From Alteromonas naphthalenivorans (GTDB taxonomy: Bacteria; Pseudomonadota; Gammaproteobacteria; Enterobacterales; Alteromonadaceae): a DNA stretch of 64,000 nucleotides. A model generated the notes under the pieces. The model saw nothing but the letters and a program-made list of their open reading frames with translations. It made no database searches and was not told where the DNA came from. The DNA lies in contig NC_015554.1 in the NCBI RefSeq assembly GCF_000213655.1, forward strand, positions 2,170,001 to 2,234,000, in the 5' to 3' direction. This document shows positions 33,616 through 43,253 of this stretch, one piece after another; the stretch's first letter is position 1; every line of letters starts with the position of its first letter. Both the position numbers and the translations under genes were made by a program.

Positions 33616-35988
33616 TTAGCCATGCTTTTCAGCAAGGTATAACCAAGTTTCAACGACGGTATCTGGGTTAAGCGATACTGAATCGATACCTTCTTCTACC
33701 AACCAGGCAGCAAAGTCTTCGTGATCTGATGGGCCTTGACCACAAATCCCGACGTACTTTCCACGTTTCTTAGCCGCTTGAATAGCCATTGATAGCAAGG
33801 CTTTCACGGCGGGATCTCGTTCGTCAAACAAGTGAGCAATAACGCCACTGTCGCGGTCTAGCCCAAGGGTTAACTGAGTTAAATCGTTCGAACCAATCGA
33901 GAAGCCATCAAAAATATCTAAAAACTGATCGGCAAGTAATGCATTAGAGGGTAGTTCACACATCATAATAACGCGTAAACCGTCTTCGCCTTTCTTAAGC
34001 CCCTGCTCTTCTAGTAGTTCGATAACCTTACGGCCTTCTTCGAGAGTACGTACGAAGGGGATCATGATCTCAACATTGATTAAGCCCATGTTGTTACGAA
34101 CCCGTTTAATGGCTTCACACTCTAAGGCAAAACAGTCGCGGAAATCTTCCGAGATATAACGACTCGCACCACGGAAACCGAGCATTGGGTTTTCTTCATC
34201 TGGCTCGTACTGATAGCCGCCAACTAAGTTGTAGTATTCGTTAGACTTAAAGTCAGACATACGAACAATGACTTTTTCAGGCGAGAACGCAGCACCAATG
34301 GTAGAAATACCTTCAACCAATTTTTCAATGTAGAATTCAGTTGGTGAGTCGTAACCGGCAATCATATCGCCAATTTCTTCTTTAAGCTCAGCAGGCTGGC
34401 TATCGAAGTTAAGTAACGCTTTAGGATGCACACCAATCATACGGTTAATAATGAATTCTAAGCGAGCAAGGCCAACACCTGCATTAGGCAAACGCGCAAA
34501 ATCAAAGGCGCGGTCTGGGTTACCCACGTTCATCATTACTTTTAGTGGTAAGTCAGGCATAGAGTCGATACGTGAGGTCACTACGTCAAACTCTAGCTCT
34601 GCACCATAGATATAACCTGTATCACCTTCTGCGCAAGATACGGTAATTTTATCGCCGTTCTCGATACTGTCAGTGGCGTTACCACACCCTACTACTGCAG
34701 GAATGCCTAGCTCACGAGCAATAATCGCTGCGTGACATGTACGACCGCCTCGGTTAGTGACAATGGCAGACGCCTTTTTCATGATAGGTTCCCAATCTGG
34801 GTCTGTCATGTCGGTAACCAGTACATCGCCAGCTTGAATCTTGTCCATCTCTTCAATAGAGCCAAGTACTTTCGCTACGCCTGCACCAATTTTATGCCCA
34901 ATAGCGCGGCCTTCACACACGATATTACTTTGACCTTTAAGTTGGAAACGCTCAATACTTTGAGAATCTTCACGACTTCGAACCGTTTCAGGGCGCGCTT
35001 GAACAATATACAACTTACCATCTACGCCATCTTTGGCCCATTCGATATCCATCGGGCGATCGTAGTGCTTTTCAATAATTTGCGCCTGCTTCGCCAGCTC
35101 CATCACTTCTTCGTCGTTCAGTGAGAAAGCTTTACTTTCAGCGCTGTCGATATCAACGATAGACACTTGCTTGCCATGCGCCTCATCGTCTGAGTAAATC
35201 ATTTTAACTAGCTTGCTGCCTAGGTTACGGCGAACAATGGCTGGAAGCCCTTTATCAAGGGTTGGTTTGTGTACGTAAAATTCATCTGGGTTTACCGCAC
35301 CCTGCACAACCATTTCACCCAGGCCGTATGAACTCGTAATAAATACTACGTCTTCAAAGCCCGACTCTGTGTCGATAGTGAACATCACGCCCGACGATGA
35401 AATATCGCTTCGAACCATGCGCTGAATACCAGCAGACAATGCGACACCTTTATGGTCGTAACCTTGGTGAACACGATACGAAATAGCACGGTCGTTAAAT
35501 AGCGAGGCGAATACGTGTTTAATGGCTACTAATACAGACTCGTAACCTTTCACGTTAAGGAAGGTTTCTTGCTGACCGGCAAACGACGCATCTGGCATGT
35601 CTTCTGCGGTAGCTGATGAACGAACTGCAAATGATGCTTCGTCGCCTGCATCACCCTGTAACTTCACAAACGCTTCTTTGATAGCGTCTTCTAGTTCAGG
35701 CTGAAAAGGCGTGTCGATGATCCATTGACGAATATCTTTGCCTGCTTCATTCAGCGCAGCAATATCGTCTACATCAAGTGTATCTAATACGTTATGAATT
35801 TTTGCCTCTAGACCACTTTGCTCTAGAAATTCATTAAAAGCCTCTGCAGTTGTGGCGAAACCTCCCGGTACTTGTACACCGGCGTTAGCTAGGTTAGAAA
35901 TCATCTCGCCTAAAGATGCATTTTTGCCGCCTACGCGACCTACATCATGCATGCCCAGTTCTTGATACCAAAGTACGAATTCTTTCAC
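33616..35988 (-). CDS. ppsA: Phosphoenolpyruvate synthase
   Basis: 790 residues (E. coli: 792). It makes PEP from pyruvate and ATP for gluconeogenesis. An ATP-grasp domain ([31 protein letters not shown]) is followed by the phosphohistidine domain with catalytic His in [21 protein letters not shown] and the PEP-binding barrel ([39 protein letters not shown]). GTG 35988 is chosen over the 811-residue frame because GGAGG lies 8 bases upstream and [12 protein letters not shown] is the family start. It is divergent from ppsR, sharing a HexR-like operator. Confidence 0.95.
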   Translation of the reverse strand: MKEFVLWYQELGMHDVGRVGGKNASLGEMISNLANAGVQVPGGFATTAEAFNEFLEQSGLEAKIHNVLDTLDVDDIAALNEAGKDIRQWIIDTPFQPELEDAIKEAFVKLQGDAGDEASFAVRSSATAEDMPDASFAGQQETFLNVKGYESVLVAIKHVFASLFNDRAISYRVHQGYDHKGVALSAGIQRMVRSDISSSGVMFTIDTESGFEDVVFITSSYGLGEMVVQGAVNPDEFYVHKPTLDKGLPAIVRRNLGSKLVKMIYSDDEAHGKQVSIVDIDSAESKAFSLNDEEVMELAKQAQIIEKHYDRPMDIEWAKDGVDGKLYIVQARPETVRSREDSQSIERFQLKGQSNIVCEGRAIGHKIGAGVAKVLGSIEEMDKIQAGDVLVTDMTDPDWEPIMKKASAIVTNRGGRTCHAAIIARELGIPAVVGCGNATDSIENGDKITVSCAEGDTGYIYGAELEFDVVTSRIDSMPDLPLKVMMNVGNPDRAFDFARLPNAGVGLARLEFIINRMIGVHPKALLNFDSQPAELKEEIGDMIAGYDSPTEFYIEKLVEGISTIGAAFSPEKVIVRMSDFKSNEYYNLVGGYQYEPDEENPMLGFRGASRYISEDFRDCFALECEAIKRVRNNMGLINVEIMIPFVRTLEEGRKVIELLEEQGLKKGEDGLRVIMMCELPSNALLADQFLDIFDGFSIGSNDLTQLTLGLDRDSGVIAHLFDERDPAVKALLSMAIQAAKKRGKYVGICGQGPSDHEDFAAWLVEEGIDSVSLNPDTVVETWLYLAEKHG

Positions 35989-36225
35989 TGCCGAAGCCTC
36001 CAGCTTATTTTTGAGTAGGGTATAAGCAATGGCGGGCCACATGCCCAACATTGGTAAAATACGTGTCGACTGCGTATATCCAAACGCGCTTAATGCTTAT
36101 TAATATTAACGAGTACCAAGTAAAGCAGGCTTGCGTTACATCAAGTCATCATTAATAACCATATAGCTTTTCGACGAAATCATCTTAGAATGGGGGAAAT
36201 CGGAAAGTAAACTCTTTATTACTTT

Positions 36226-36240
36226 TGTAATAAAATTACG
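36226..36240. promoter_or_regulatory. HexR-like operator between ppsA and ppsR
   Basis: TGTAATAAAATTACG fits the HexR consensus described for gammaproteobacteria (TGTAATNNNATTACA) in all but the last base. It partly overlaps another inverted repeat, TTTATTAC-TTTT-GTAATAAA at 36215-36234. HexR responds to KDPG and is known to control gluconeogenic ppsA in Shewanella-type genomes; the site here is 20 bases before ppsR and 238 before ppsA. Confidence 0.6.
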
Positions 36241-36259
36241 ACAATGTTAAGGATTTGTT

Positions 36260-37072
36260 GTGCGCACAGCTTTTTATATTTCAGATGGTACCGCCATTAC
36301 AGCAGAGGTGTTTGGCCACGCCCTGCTGTCTTTGTTCCCTATTGAATTCAATCACAATACCATTCCTTTTGTTGAAACTGAGGAAGAAGCCAACAAGGTT
36401 TTGGACAAAATATCTGAAAGTTTTCAAGACACAGGAGAAAGGCCGCTCGTTTTTTATACAATTGTGAATGTAGATGTTCGCAAGATAATTTCAAAATCGG
36501 TAGGTATTAACTACAATTTCCTCGATCAATTCGTGGCGCCGCTGGAAAAAGTGCTTGGTGTGCCCTCAAAACCAGAAAAACATCGCACTCACAGCATTCA
36601 CGAAACCACCTATGACATTCGTATTGAGGCGGTTAACTATGCCTTAGCCAACGATGACGGTTCTAACCTGAAAGATTACGACGAAGCCGACATTATTTTA
36701 GTAGGCGTCTCGCGCTCGGGTAAAACGCCCACCAGCTTATACTTAGCCCTGCAGTTTGGTATTAAGGCGGCAAACTACCCCTTTACCGAAGATGACATGG
36801 GCGACATGCTTAAATTGCCTACGGCGCTTCGCCGCTATAAAGACAAACTTTTTGGGCTCACTATTCAGCCAGAACGACTACATCAAATTCGCTCTGAGCG
36901 AAAAGCAAATAGCCGCTATGCGTCATTACAGCAATGCAGAATGGAGCTACGAGAAGTTGAGAACTTGTACCGAAAAGAAAAAATTCCGTTTTTAAACAGT
37001 ACCAAATATTCAATAGAAGAGATTTCAGCGAAAATATTGGCGGAAACAGGGTTAAAACGAAGAAAGTATTAA
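36260..37072 (+). CDS. ppsR: PEP synthase regulatory protein (bifunctional kinase/pyrophosphorylase)
   Basis: 270 residues, DUF299 family. It phosphorylates and dephosphorylates a Thr near the PEP synthase catalytic His, so its divergent position from ppsA fits. Motifs: [11 protein letters not shown] at the N-terminus and the P-loop-like [11 protein letters not shown] near residue 152. The start is GTG 36260 with AAGGA nearby upstream. A hairpin follows the stop. Confidence 0.93.
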   Translation: MRTAFYISDGTAITAEVFGHALLSLFPIEFNHNTIPFVETEEEANKVLDKISESFQDTGERPLVFYTIVNVDVRKIISKSVGINYNFLDQFVAPLEKVLGVPSKPEKHRTHSIHETTYDIRIEAVNYALANDDGSNLKDYDEADIILVGVSRSGKTPTSLYLALQFGIKAANYPFTEDDMGDMLKLPTALRRYKDKLFGLTIQPERLHQIRSERKANSRYASLQQCRMELREVENLYRKEKIPFLNSTKYSIEEISAKILAETGLKRRKY

Positions 37073-37093
37073 CCAACCGCAAAGTGCATAAAT

Positions 37094-37115
37094 GCCAGCC
37101 AAATCTTTGGCTGGC
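37094..37115. terminator. Hairpin downstream of ppsR
   Basis: GCCAGCCAAA-TC-TTTGGCTGGC, a 10-bp perfect stem 21 bases after ppsR. The T tract is poor (CTATTTACC), so confidence as a terminator is moderate. Confidence 0.45.
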
Positions 37116-37199
37116 CTATTTACCGCTAGTTTAAAAACACACTAATTTATAAACAGGTTCCTCATCGAGTATCAGCTTGTGCATTTAACACGGGCTAAT

Positions 37200-38231
37200 C
37201 TAGAGATGTTTAGCATCCAACAGTGTTTGCACTGCCTTGGGCAAAAGTTTACGTGTTTTCGCGGTAATAGCCGCGTCGTTCTTTTGCCACTTTATACCTA
37301 GGTAAATCACAAACAACCCCAAAAACGTTAACGCAATAGGGAAAAACCAGCTATCTGCGAACACTTCTGCTGCCAAATAGCCTACGTATCCTGTACACCC
37401 AATAGCCCCGAATACGACAAACACTCTTCTAATTAAGAGTACGCCGATAAATATCATCACGAAATTAATGAGAAAGTAGAAGAATTTCGAAAGCTCGCTG
37501 TCAGAATGTTGAGAAGATAACCCTCCCCAAAACGCAATAACGCCAAATAAGTATATCCAAAATGCATAGTCGGCTTTGTTTGCTGTACGTACATCTACCC
37601 AAAACCCGAGCGCTATCATAAGAAGACCTGTGTACATAGAAACTATTGTTCTTAGTTCCCAGCTGTATTCCCCGTCTGACAACATCACCGAGACATCCAT
37701 GGTTAAATACCATAGCGTAACCGCAATAGGCATGACTAAAAATGGATATTTATACTTCCAAGCAATGACAACACCCACCGCCAACGTACTTAGCTCCATA
37801 TACAACCAGTGCCAATGAATGTACCTGTGATAGTCGCGGTAAACGGTATCGTCAGGCCAAACGCCTAAAGCCTGCTGAACACCAAAAACTGCCAACGGGG
37901 TTAGCACAACAACAAAGGTAGCGCATAGGCCCGCCGGCACAAAAAATCCTTTCATCTTAAAAACGTTAGCTAACTTAATTCCCACAGCTGCATAGAATAA
38001 GCTGATGAAAACAATACCGATTCCGCCAAACGATACCCAGCCAAGGTTCATAAACAGTGTCATTGCGCCAATGGCAATTAAGCCACCAAGATAATACAAC
38101 ACATGGGTGAAATCGAACTTGGCAGTGGTACTCGTTTGCTGATTCAAAAACGCGATCAACTGTTCAGACTGCTCTGATGAAAGAATATTGGCGCTTACTG
38201 CGTCTTTAATATGTTGCTTGGTGACGTTCAA
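37200..38231 (-). CDS. DUF2157-like polytopic membrane protein
   Basis: 343 residues. A short soluble N-terminus (VTKQHIKDAVSANILSSEQSEQLIAFLNQ) resembles the DUF2157 head, followed by about ten transmembrane helices and a basic C-terminus. Function unknown. It lies 21 bases downstream of the rhombosortase-type lipoprotein gene and is probably cotranscribed with it. Confidence 0.7.
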   Translation of the reverse strand: MNVTKQHIKDAVSANILSSEQSEQLIAFLNQQTSTTAKFDFTHVLYYLGGLIAIGAMTLFMNLGWVSFGGIGIVFISLFYAAVGIKLANVFKMKGFFVPAGLCATFVVVLTPLAVFGVQQALGVWPDDTVYRDYHRYIHWHWLYMELSTLAVGVVIAWKYKYPFLVMPIAVTLWYLTMDVSVMLSDGEYSWELRTIVSMYTGLLMIALGFWVDVRTANKADYAFWIYLFGVIAFWGGLSSQHSDSELSKFFYFLINFVMIFIGVLLIRRVFVVFGAIGCTGYVGYLAAEVFADSWFFPIALTFLGLFVIYLGIKWQKNDAAITAKTRKLLPKAVQTLLDAKHL

Positions 38232-38252
38232 TCTGCACTCCTTGGCAGTGTG

Positions 38253-39095
38253 TTACCGCAAAGTCATTTTTCTAAATAACATGACGCCCATAAACAGTAA
38301 GCAAAAAACCTGAAGTGAGCCGCCACTGTAGCCTTCTCTATGTTCTACTTTCGCAATCTTTTCTTCTTTTACTCTGGTTTTAAATCGAGCAAGTTCAGCA
38401 TCTAAGTTTGTAGACATATCGTCAACGGCTATACCAAACCCTTCTAAAGATTTTTCGGCCAACGTATCGTCAATACCTACAGCGGTGGTACGCTTCTCAA
38501 GCTTACTTACCCCTGGCGCTCTGAACAGCATCTTTTTACTTTTGATATCGAAAACTGCAGTATCCACAAAGGTCTGAACCGTGTTTTCATTCCCTGGAAT
38601 AACGTACATTCCTACAATGGTCCAATACAGTAACGCCGCGTTATTTTCGAGTGACTGAGTAACTTGGTCGTAAGACACTAACGCCATTACATCAACATCA
38701 TATAACCTTCCTACTTGCTCTAACGTTGAAAAACCTTCTCCCCCGCTTAAGTACTCACTAGGAATGATTTCAATGCGATCGATATACTCGTATTGAAGGA
38801 AAGACTGCTTAACATTTTCTAGAAGCTCTACTTGATCTTTACCATGCAGGCCATCTCGGCGCCAATTGCTTGAAGGAACAAATGCGAGCCCAACCTTTAC
38901 CGGTAATTGTAGCGTGGGAATTTCAGGCTGGTGCTTAACCCGGCTTTCTTCATCAGGGTAAAGGAAATCCATTAAACTGCTAGATTGAGCTTGTTTACCT
39001 GTGTTGTTACTGACTATTGCACTGCATGCTGCGAGTGAAAAGAGTGCTGTGAGTAACATTGCCCCAGACATGGTTTTTAATATTCTTGTTGTCAT
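38253..39095 (-). CDS. Rhombosortase-target (rhombotail) lipoprotein
   Basis: 280 residues from ATG 39095, which has AAGGA six bases upstream; TTG 39101 is less likely. Lipobox LAAC near residue 24 anchors the N-terminus. The C-terminus has the GlyGly-CTERM pattern: YSGGSL, a hydrophobic helix (QVFCLLFMGVMLF), then basic RKMTLR. Such tails are cut by rhombosortase, an intramembrane serine protease; a protein with both an N-terminal lipid and this tail fits the family called rhombotail or rhombotarget lipoprotein. No rhombosortase gene is in the window. Function unknown. Confidence 0.75.
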   Translation of the reverse strand: MTTRILKTMSGAMLLTALFSLAACSAIVSNNTGKQAQSSSLMDFLYPDEESRVKHQPEIPTLQLPVKVGLAFVPSSNWRRDGLHGKDQVELLENVKQSFLQYEYIDRIEIIPSEYLSGGEGFSTLEQVGRLYDVDVMALVSYDQVTQSLENNAALLYWTIVGMYVIPGNENTVQTFVDTAVFDIKSKKMLFRAPGVSKLEKRTTAVGIDDTLAEKSLEGFGIAVDDMSTNLDAELARFKTRVKEEKIAKVEHREGYSGGSLQVFCLLFMGVMLFRKMTLR

Positions 39096-39261
39096 CGACA
39101 ATCCTTTTTTACTGCTATTGAAAGGTTACGAAATTGAATGGTATTTATCGTTTAAGGCGTTAATCGTAATACTTCAAATTACCTAAAATTTATATTTATT
39201 ACTATATAAGGCACGAGATAGCCATAATGTGGCTTTGTGTAAGTATGAGCGCAGGCCTAGT

Positions 39262-39648
39262 TTACACATCAACGTTGTATTTTAAATCTGACGCTTCATC
39301 GCCGGTAATACCACGAAAACCCCATTGGTATTTTTCTTGTTCTTTAATCGTTATCTCAACGTCTACCGTGCTAATACCCAATTGAGACTCGATTGCTTCA
39401 AAAAGCCCTTTAATCAGTGCTTTTTGGGTGTCGGGCTTGCGCCCTTTCATCAAGTTAATTTCAATAACGGTATAGCTATCTGTTCTGCCATCAGGATAGA
39501 AAAAGTCTTCATTGGCAAGCGGAATAAAGCGATGAGCGCGTTTGTCTTCCGGCATACCCAAAACAGATTGCATACAACGGTGGATCACATCAGACAACTG
39601 GCTTTTAATTGGGTTTAAGTGCTTATCAATTCCATAGATTACTACCAC
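39262..39648 (-). CDS. Tautomerase family protein without Pro-1
   Basis: 128 residues with the beta-alpha-beta tautomerase fold: MQSVLGMPEDKRAHRFIPL and IEINLMKGRKPDTQKALIKGLFEAI match the family. Catalysis in the family depends on an N-terminal proline exposed after Met removal; here the N-terminus is Met-Val-Val (GTG start with AGGA upstream), so normal tautomerase chemistry is unlikely unless the start is elsewhere. No other in-frame start gives a proline. Confidence 0.75.
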   Translation of the reverse strand: MVVIYGIDKHLNPIKSQLSDVIHRCMQSVLGMPEDKRAHRFIPLANEDFFYPDGRTDSYTVIEINLMKGRKPDTQKALIKGLFEAIESQLGISTVDVEITIKEQEKYQWGFRGITGDEASDLKYNVDV

Positions 39649-39695
39649 AACGTTTTCCTTTATAAATTATGTTCAACGCGCGTAAAGAGAAAGTA

Positions 39696-40865
39696 CTAAA
39701 GCTTTTTGTCCTGAATTTTTTTGAGTAGATTCGCATGACGGGTTTTATAAGCGCCGTTTTCAACATTTTCAGCCGTGCTTTTCTTTATCGCGAGCGCTCT
39801 CATTTCTAGTGCTTTTTGTAAATCTCCACTAGCTTCAAACCCATCTGCTAAGCTGTCGTAGGCATCCGCTTTATAAGGGTAGCTGTCGACATTGCTTTGA
39901 AATATCGCAATAGCCGATGAATACTCTTTTTCAGATAATGCTTTGTATCCCACACTGTTAATGGCGCGATAACTGGGCTTAATGTCATAACCGTACATTT
40001 CAGACTGTGCTTTATAAAACTGTTTAATTGCTGGTATCCCGCCACTTAACACTTCTTTTGATGGCTGCAGCGACGTGTAAAGATTTTGGTAAGCCAACGA
40101 ATGCCCAGCAAGCGCGGTGGTATTGTGGCTTTCTGAGGTATCTAAATCTGTGTTGTAACTAAAACCTTTTCGCTTATGTGTGTTTAGCAATTCGTTGTAG
40201 CGCTGGTAAGCGCTCAGCATATTGCCGCCTTCGCTGCCCATATTGATATACAAATAAATGTTCAATTCAGAAGTATCGGAAAAGAAGGTTTCGGCGTCGT
40301 CAAAGATAATCTGTTCTTGCCACCATAAACTTGGGCTGAAGGCAAAGTGAGCTTGGAACAAATGGGGTCTAGACTGTAAGGCATACACCGACAATAGCCC
40401 ACCTAACGAATGCCCTGATATTACTTTGTAGTTGTTGGCGCGATAGTTTTCGTTAATGTATGGCACGAGCTCTTTCTCGATAAAATCTAGGAAGTTATCG
40501 GCACCACCTGATATACCCCACTCGTTATAATTCTCATCATAGGTTGGGGTGAAGTCTCTTGTGCGATGGGTATTTGCGATACCAACTACTATCATTTCTT
40601 GCGCCATATTCGATTGATTGAGCAAGTCTAGAGTACCTACTGCATGGCTGAAATTTCGTTGACCATCAAGTAAATAAAGTACGGGATAATGTAGCTTATT
40701 CGGCCGGTGATAATTATTGGGTAAGTGTATGAACAACTCACGCTCTTCATCGAGTATTTCAGAATGAATATTTAGGTGCGTAGTTTCCCCACGTACTTTT
40801 GAGTACGAGTGTGAAGGCACCAAAATAAGTAAAAATACTGCAATCGTAATGACCGATCTGAACAC
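39696..40865 (-). CDS. Secreted alpha/beta hydrolase (esterase D/IroE-like) with C-terminal repeats
   Basis: 389 residues. Signal peptide SVITIAVFLLILVPSHSYS, then an alpha/beta hydrolase domain of the putative-esterase family: HYPVLYLLDGQRNFSH, nucleophile Ser in ISGHSLGGLLS, Asp candidate near ELNIYLYINMGSEGG and His in LAGHSLAYQNL. Residues from about 305 form TPR-like helices (KALSEKEYSSAIAIFQSNVD, YDSLADGFEASGDLQKAL). Substrate unknown; related enzymes hydrolyse siderophore esters or acyl sugars. Confidence 0.82.
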   Translation of the reverse strand: MFRSVITIAVFLLILVPSHSYSKVRGETTHLNIHSEILDEERELFIHLPNNYHRPNKLHYPVLYLLDGQRNFSHAVGTLDLLNQSNMAQEMIVVGIANTHRTRDFTPTYDENYNEWGISGGADNFLDFIEKELVPYINENYRANNYKVISGHSLGGLLSVYALQSRPHLFQAHFAFSPSLWWQEQIIFDDAETFFSDTSELNIYLYINMGSEGGNMLSAYQRYNELLNTHKRKGFSYNTDLDTSESHNTTALAGHSLAYQNLYTSLQPSKEVLSGGIPAIKQFYKAQSEMYGYDIKPSYRAINSVGYKALSEKEYSSAIAIFQSNVDSYPYKADAYDSLADGFEASGDLQKALEMRALAIKKSTAENVENGAYKTRHANLLKKIQDKKL

Positions 40866-40951
40866 AACATATTCCTTTATTTTTTTAGTTTTAGTCCGTG
40901 GTTAACTTTTAATCTTACCCGCTCAATGCCCACAAGAAAAGGGCACGTTAT

Positions 40952-41329
40952 TTACCTCAAAATAGCATTGATGAAATGTTGACCTTGTTCGCTAAAAAGC
41001 CAAATAAACGCAAAGGAATTTAGCGTCACCGTAGCCCAATAAACTCGCTTAAATGAAACTTTAGCCGACTTGTGCCTTAATCTTCGTTGGGCAAGATACG
41101 CCCCAGGCCAACCACCAAGTAAACTTAAAAGATGAAGACGAGTTTCTGGTACACGCCATTTTCCTTTGCGAGCGGCCGACTTATCAAACGCATACATGGC
41201 AAACGTTATCGTGCTGATAGTAATGTAAAGGTATACCACTTCTACAGGTAATAAATTGAGAAAAGCCGCTGCTATTAAGGCGGTGCAAAAGATAAGAGTG
41301 ATAAGTACGCCGAATTTGCTTACAGCCAT
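40952..41329 (-). CDS. DUF1294 family membrane protein
   Basis: 125 residues. Two N-terminal helices precede the family signature YAFDKSAARKGKWRVPE, LHLLSLLGGWPGAYLAQ and LRHKSAKVSFKRVYW, then one more helix. Function unknown. Its ATG overlaps the end of the methyltransferase gene by 10 bases; it is the last gene of a four-gene overlapping operon. Confidence 0.85.
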   Translation of the reverse strand: MAVSKFGVLITLIFCTALIAAAFLNLLPVEVVYLYITISTITFAMYAFDKSAARKGKWRVPETRLHLLSLLGGWPGAYLAQRRLRHKSAKVSFKRVYWATVTLNSFAFIWLFSEQGQHFINAILR

Positions 41330-41778
41330 CTTCGAACCGTTTTCCTATATTCTGTATAGCTGGCGCCAAATTTATCCGTTAGAAATGCCTCTTCGGGTAT
41401 TATCTGGTACTTATTCATGTACCACACAAAAAGCAGAATAAAGACAACATTAACTGGGTTGGCCGTGTAAAGCCCAATACCCACCAAACACAACAACATA
41501 CCTAGATACATGGGGTTCCTACTGTACTGATACACACCTGAAGTCACCAAGCTAACAACACGTTCGGTTTTGATAGGATGTACCGAGGTTTTGTGTTTTT
41601 TGAACGAAACGACACCTATAACCGCTATTCCAACACCCAACAATAGAAATAGAATTAGCGTCTCAAACTTGTATTGATATTCAACACTCACATTCCGGGC
41701 GACTTTAGTCGTCACCACCATAAAAAAGGCTGACAGTAAAAAGACGGCTACGGGCGGGATTTTTTGCTCAAGTTTCAT
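41320..41778 (-). CDS. Isoprenylcysteine carboxyl methyltransferase (ICMT)-like membrane methyltransferase
   Basis: 152 residues with four helices. The SAM-binding C-terminal motif is clear: SGVYQYSRNPMYLGMLLCLVGIGL, then IPEEAFLTDKFGASYTEYRKTVRRWL. Bacterial members methylate unknown substrates. The longer frame begins at 41844, deep inside the RDD gene; ATG 41778 overlaps the RDD stop by 11 bases and gives the normal N-terminus MKLEQKIPPVAVF. Confidence 0.82.
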   Translation of the reverse strand: MKLEQKIPPVAVFLLSAFFMVVTTKVARNVSVEYQYKFETLILFLLLGVGIAVIGVVSFKKHKTSVHPIKTERVVSLVTSGVYQYSRNPMYLGMLLCLVGIGLYTANPVNVVFILLFVWYMNKYQIIPEEAFLTDKFGASYTEYRKTVRRWL

Positions 41779-42277
41779 CGAAACTGACCGGTTCAACACC
41801 TTTATTTTTAGGTCGAATAACAACAGTGCCAGCCATTTTGTCATGCCATCCTTGCTTTTTGGTATCCCATAACACCCATAGAAAGCCTAAGCCTAGGGGT
41901 AATAGAGAAACGTAATACCCTATATAGCGAATTACAGACTGGCGTATTGTGGGCGCACTTCCCGTTTTAGCATCAACGACTTTTACTTTAAGCACCATTT
42001 TGCCTGGGGTGGCCGATTTATATACCCAAAATAATATTGTGGCAATTAACGGTAGAACGTAGCTAATTAAGACATCAACTATACCTACAACAGAGTCCCC
42101 AGCGGTCCAATATCCCTTGCCATAAATTAGATGCAGTAGTGGGAAAGTAATCGCTAATAAAAGTAATGTATCAATAATTGATGCGCCAAATCTAATCCCA
42201 AAACCTGCATACACATGCTCTTCTTCGTATGCTGTTTTATATTCAGCGCCAGTATCTGAGAGGCCTGTACTACTCAT
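41768..42277 (-). CDS. RDD family membrane protein
   Basis: 169 residues. The RDD signature lies in YAGFGIRFGASIIDTLLLL; three helices and the basic-acidic C-terminal motif PGKMVLKVKVVDAKTG...WHDKMAGTVVI follow. Function mostly unknown, some members exchange cations. Second gene of the operon, overlapping the ICMT-like gene. Confidence 0.87.
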   Translation of the reverse strand: MSSTGLSDTGAEYKTAYEEEHVYAGFGIRFGASIIDTLLLLAITFPLLHLIYGKGYWTAGDSVVGIVDVLISYVLPLIATILFWVYKSATPGKMVLKVKVVDAKTGSAPTIRQSVIRYIGYYVSLLPLGLGFLWVLWDTKKQGWHDKMAGTVVIRPKNKGVEPVSFDET

Positions 42278-42295
42278 TTATATCTCCATTTTCAA

Positions 42296-42808
42296 TCAAT
42301 CAGCTGCGCTTAGGTACGATATTGGATTTAAATAATACGCCTTCTTAGCACCTTGAGTCGATTCATCAGCCAACCAAAAATAAGGAAATAACGAAACAAT
42401 ACTATAATGCAGATGAGGCGCTTTACCTTGGGCATTGCCTGTTGAACCAACCGTACCGATTTTGGTCCCCTTGGAAACAAGGGTAATACCGTCAATTTCT
42501 ATTGAATCAAGATGTGCATAATAATGCAGCCGCCACTTAGGCCCTAAGGCAAGTATGATATTGCCACCTTTTGGCTTTTGACCTTGATAGATAATAAGTT
42601 GATGCGTGGATGACAGCACCGACGTGCCCTTTTGAGCAAAGATATCGATACCTTTGTGGACCCCTGAAGTGCCCCAGGGTTCATACCAAAAAGTGTCTTT
42701 GTTCCAATCAGCGGGACTGGCGTTATCTACGGGAATAGTTCGCGGTTCTGGTATAACAAAGCCAAGTAGTACAACGACGCATAGCCCCAACAAAATCCAT
42801 CTCATCAT
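42296..42808 (-). CDS. M23 family peptidoglycan metallopeptidase
   Basis: 170 residues. An N-terminal membrane anchor or signal (WILLGLCVVVLLGFVI) precedes an LytM domain with the zinc motifs HKGIDIF (HxxxD) and HLHYSI (HxH), and the GTKIGTVGSTGNAQGKAPH segment typical of the family. It is likely an envelope-bound endopeptidase. First gene of the four-gene operon. Confidence 0.88.
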   Translation of the reverse strand: MMRWILLGLCVVVLLGFVIPEPRTIPVDNASPADWNKDTFWYEPWGTSGVHKGIDIFAQKGTSVLSSTHQLIIYQGQKPKGGNIILALGPKWRLHYYAHLDSIEIDGITLVSKGTKIGTVGSTGNAQGKAPHLHYSIVSLFPYFWLADESTQGAKKAYYLNPISYLSAAD

Positions 42809-42881
42809 TAAACCTTATGAACCACGACATGCCATTAATTCACTTACAATAGCACTAATGATGCTGAACATAACGGCATCG

Positions 42882-43122
42882 TTAGAAGCTTATTCCCGAA
42901 GATTCTATTTCTTTTTGCGCTTTTTTTACTGCCAAAATAATAGTCTCTCGTTTTTTCCACGATTTCAAACGGGCAGGAAAACGACTAAGCCAATGGTTAT
43001 TTGGCCCCAAACTCCGACCTCGTTGCTCGGTAAGTGCCGTCCTCTCCCACACATTTATGAACCCAGTAGCTGATAGGTGTTGTGGGGCGTTGAGGGCTAT
43101 ACTTAAACTTCCATTTACTCAT
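42882..43122 (-). pseudogene. Frameshifted small basic gene, family unknown
   Basis: ATG 43122 opens MSKWKFKYSPQRPTTPISYW...EDGTYRATRSEFGAK, 41 codons. In the +1 frame from about 43020 the sequence continues RGRSLGPNNHWLSRFPARLK, then SWKKRETIILAVKKAQKEIE and ends ESSGISF at TAA 42882. The 241-bp span is one base over a multiple of three, and both pieces share the same Lys/Arg-rich character, so a one-base shift broke one gene of about 80 codons. A programmed shift at the ACG-AGG codons cannot be excluded. Confidence 0.45.
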
Positions 43123-43163
43123 AGTCGCACACTCGGCTCTGTTAACAATCGAAAAATGCTGAG

Positions 43164-43250
43164 TTAGTTTTTACCGCAGCACTTCTTAAATTTAAGGTCA
43201 CTACCGCAGTGACACGGATCGTTGCGGCCAATCTTGGGCGCCGAACGGGT
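43164..43250 (-). pseudogene. SEC-C zinc-motif tail, separated from the upstream ORF by one stop codon
   Basis: This stretch directly continues the frame of the ORF at 43254-43580 past its TGA: it reads RSAPKIGRNDPCHCGSDL, then KFKKCCGKN and TAA at 43164. CxCGS...KKCCG is the SEC-C zinc-binding motif, almost always found at protein C-termini. It has no start codon of its own, which suggests a nonsense mutation cut it off. Confidence 0.65.
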
Positions 43251-43253
43251 TAA

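Noticed and set aside
42654..43073. Plus-strand ORF of 139 codons
   Set aside because: It overlaps the M23 peptidase gene and the frameshifted basic gene on the other strand, has no ribosome site and reads like non-coding translation.
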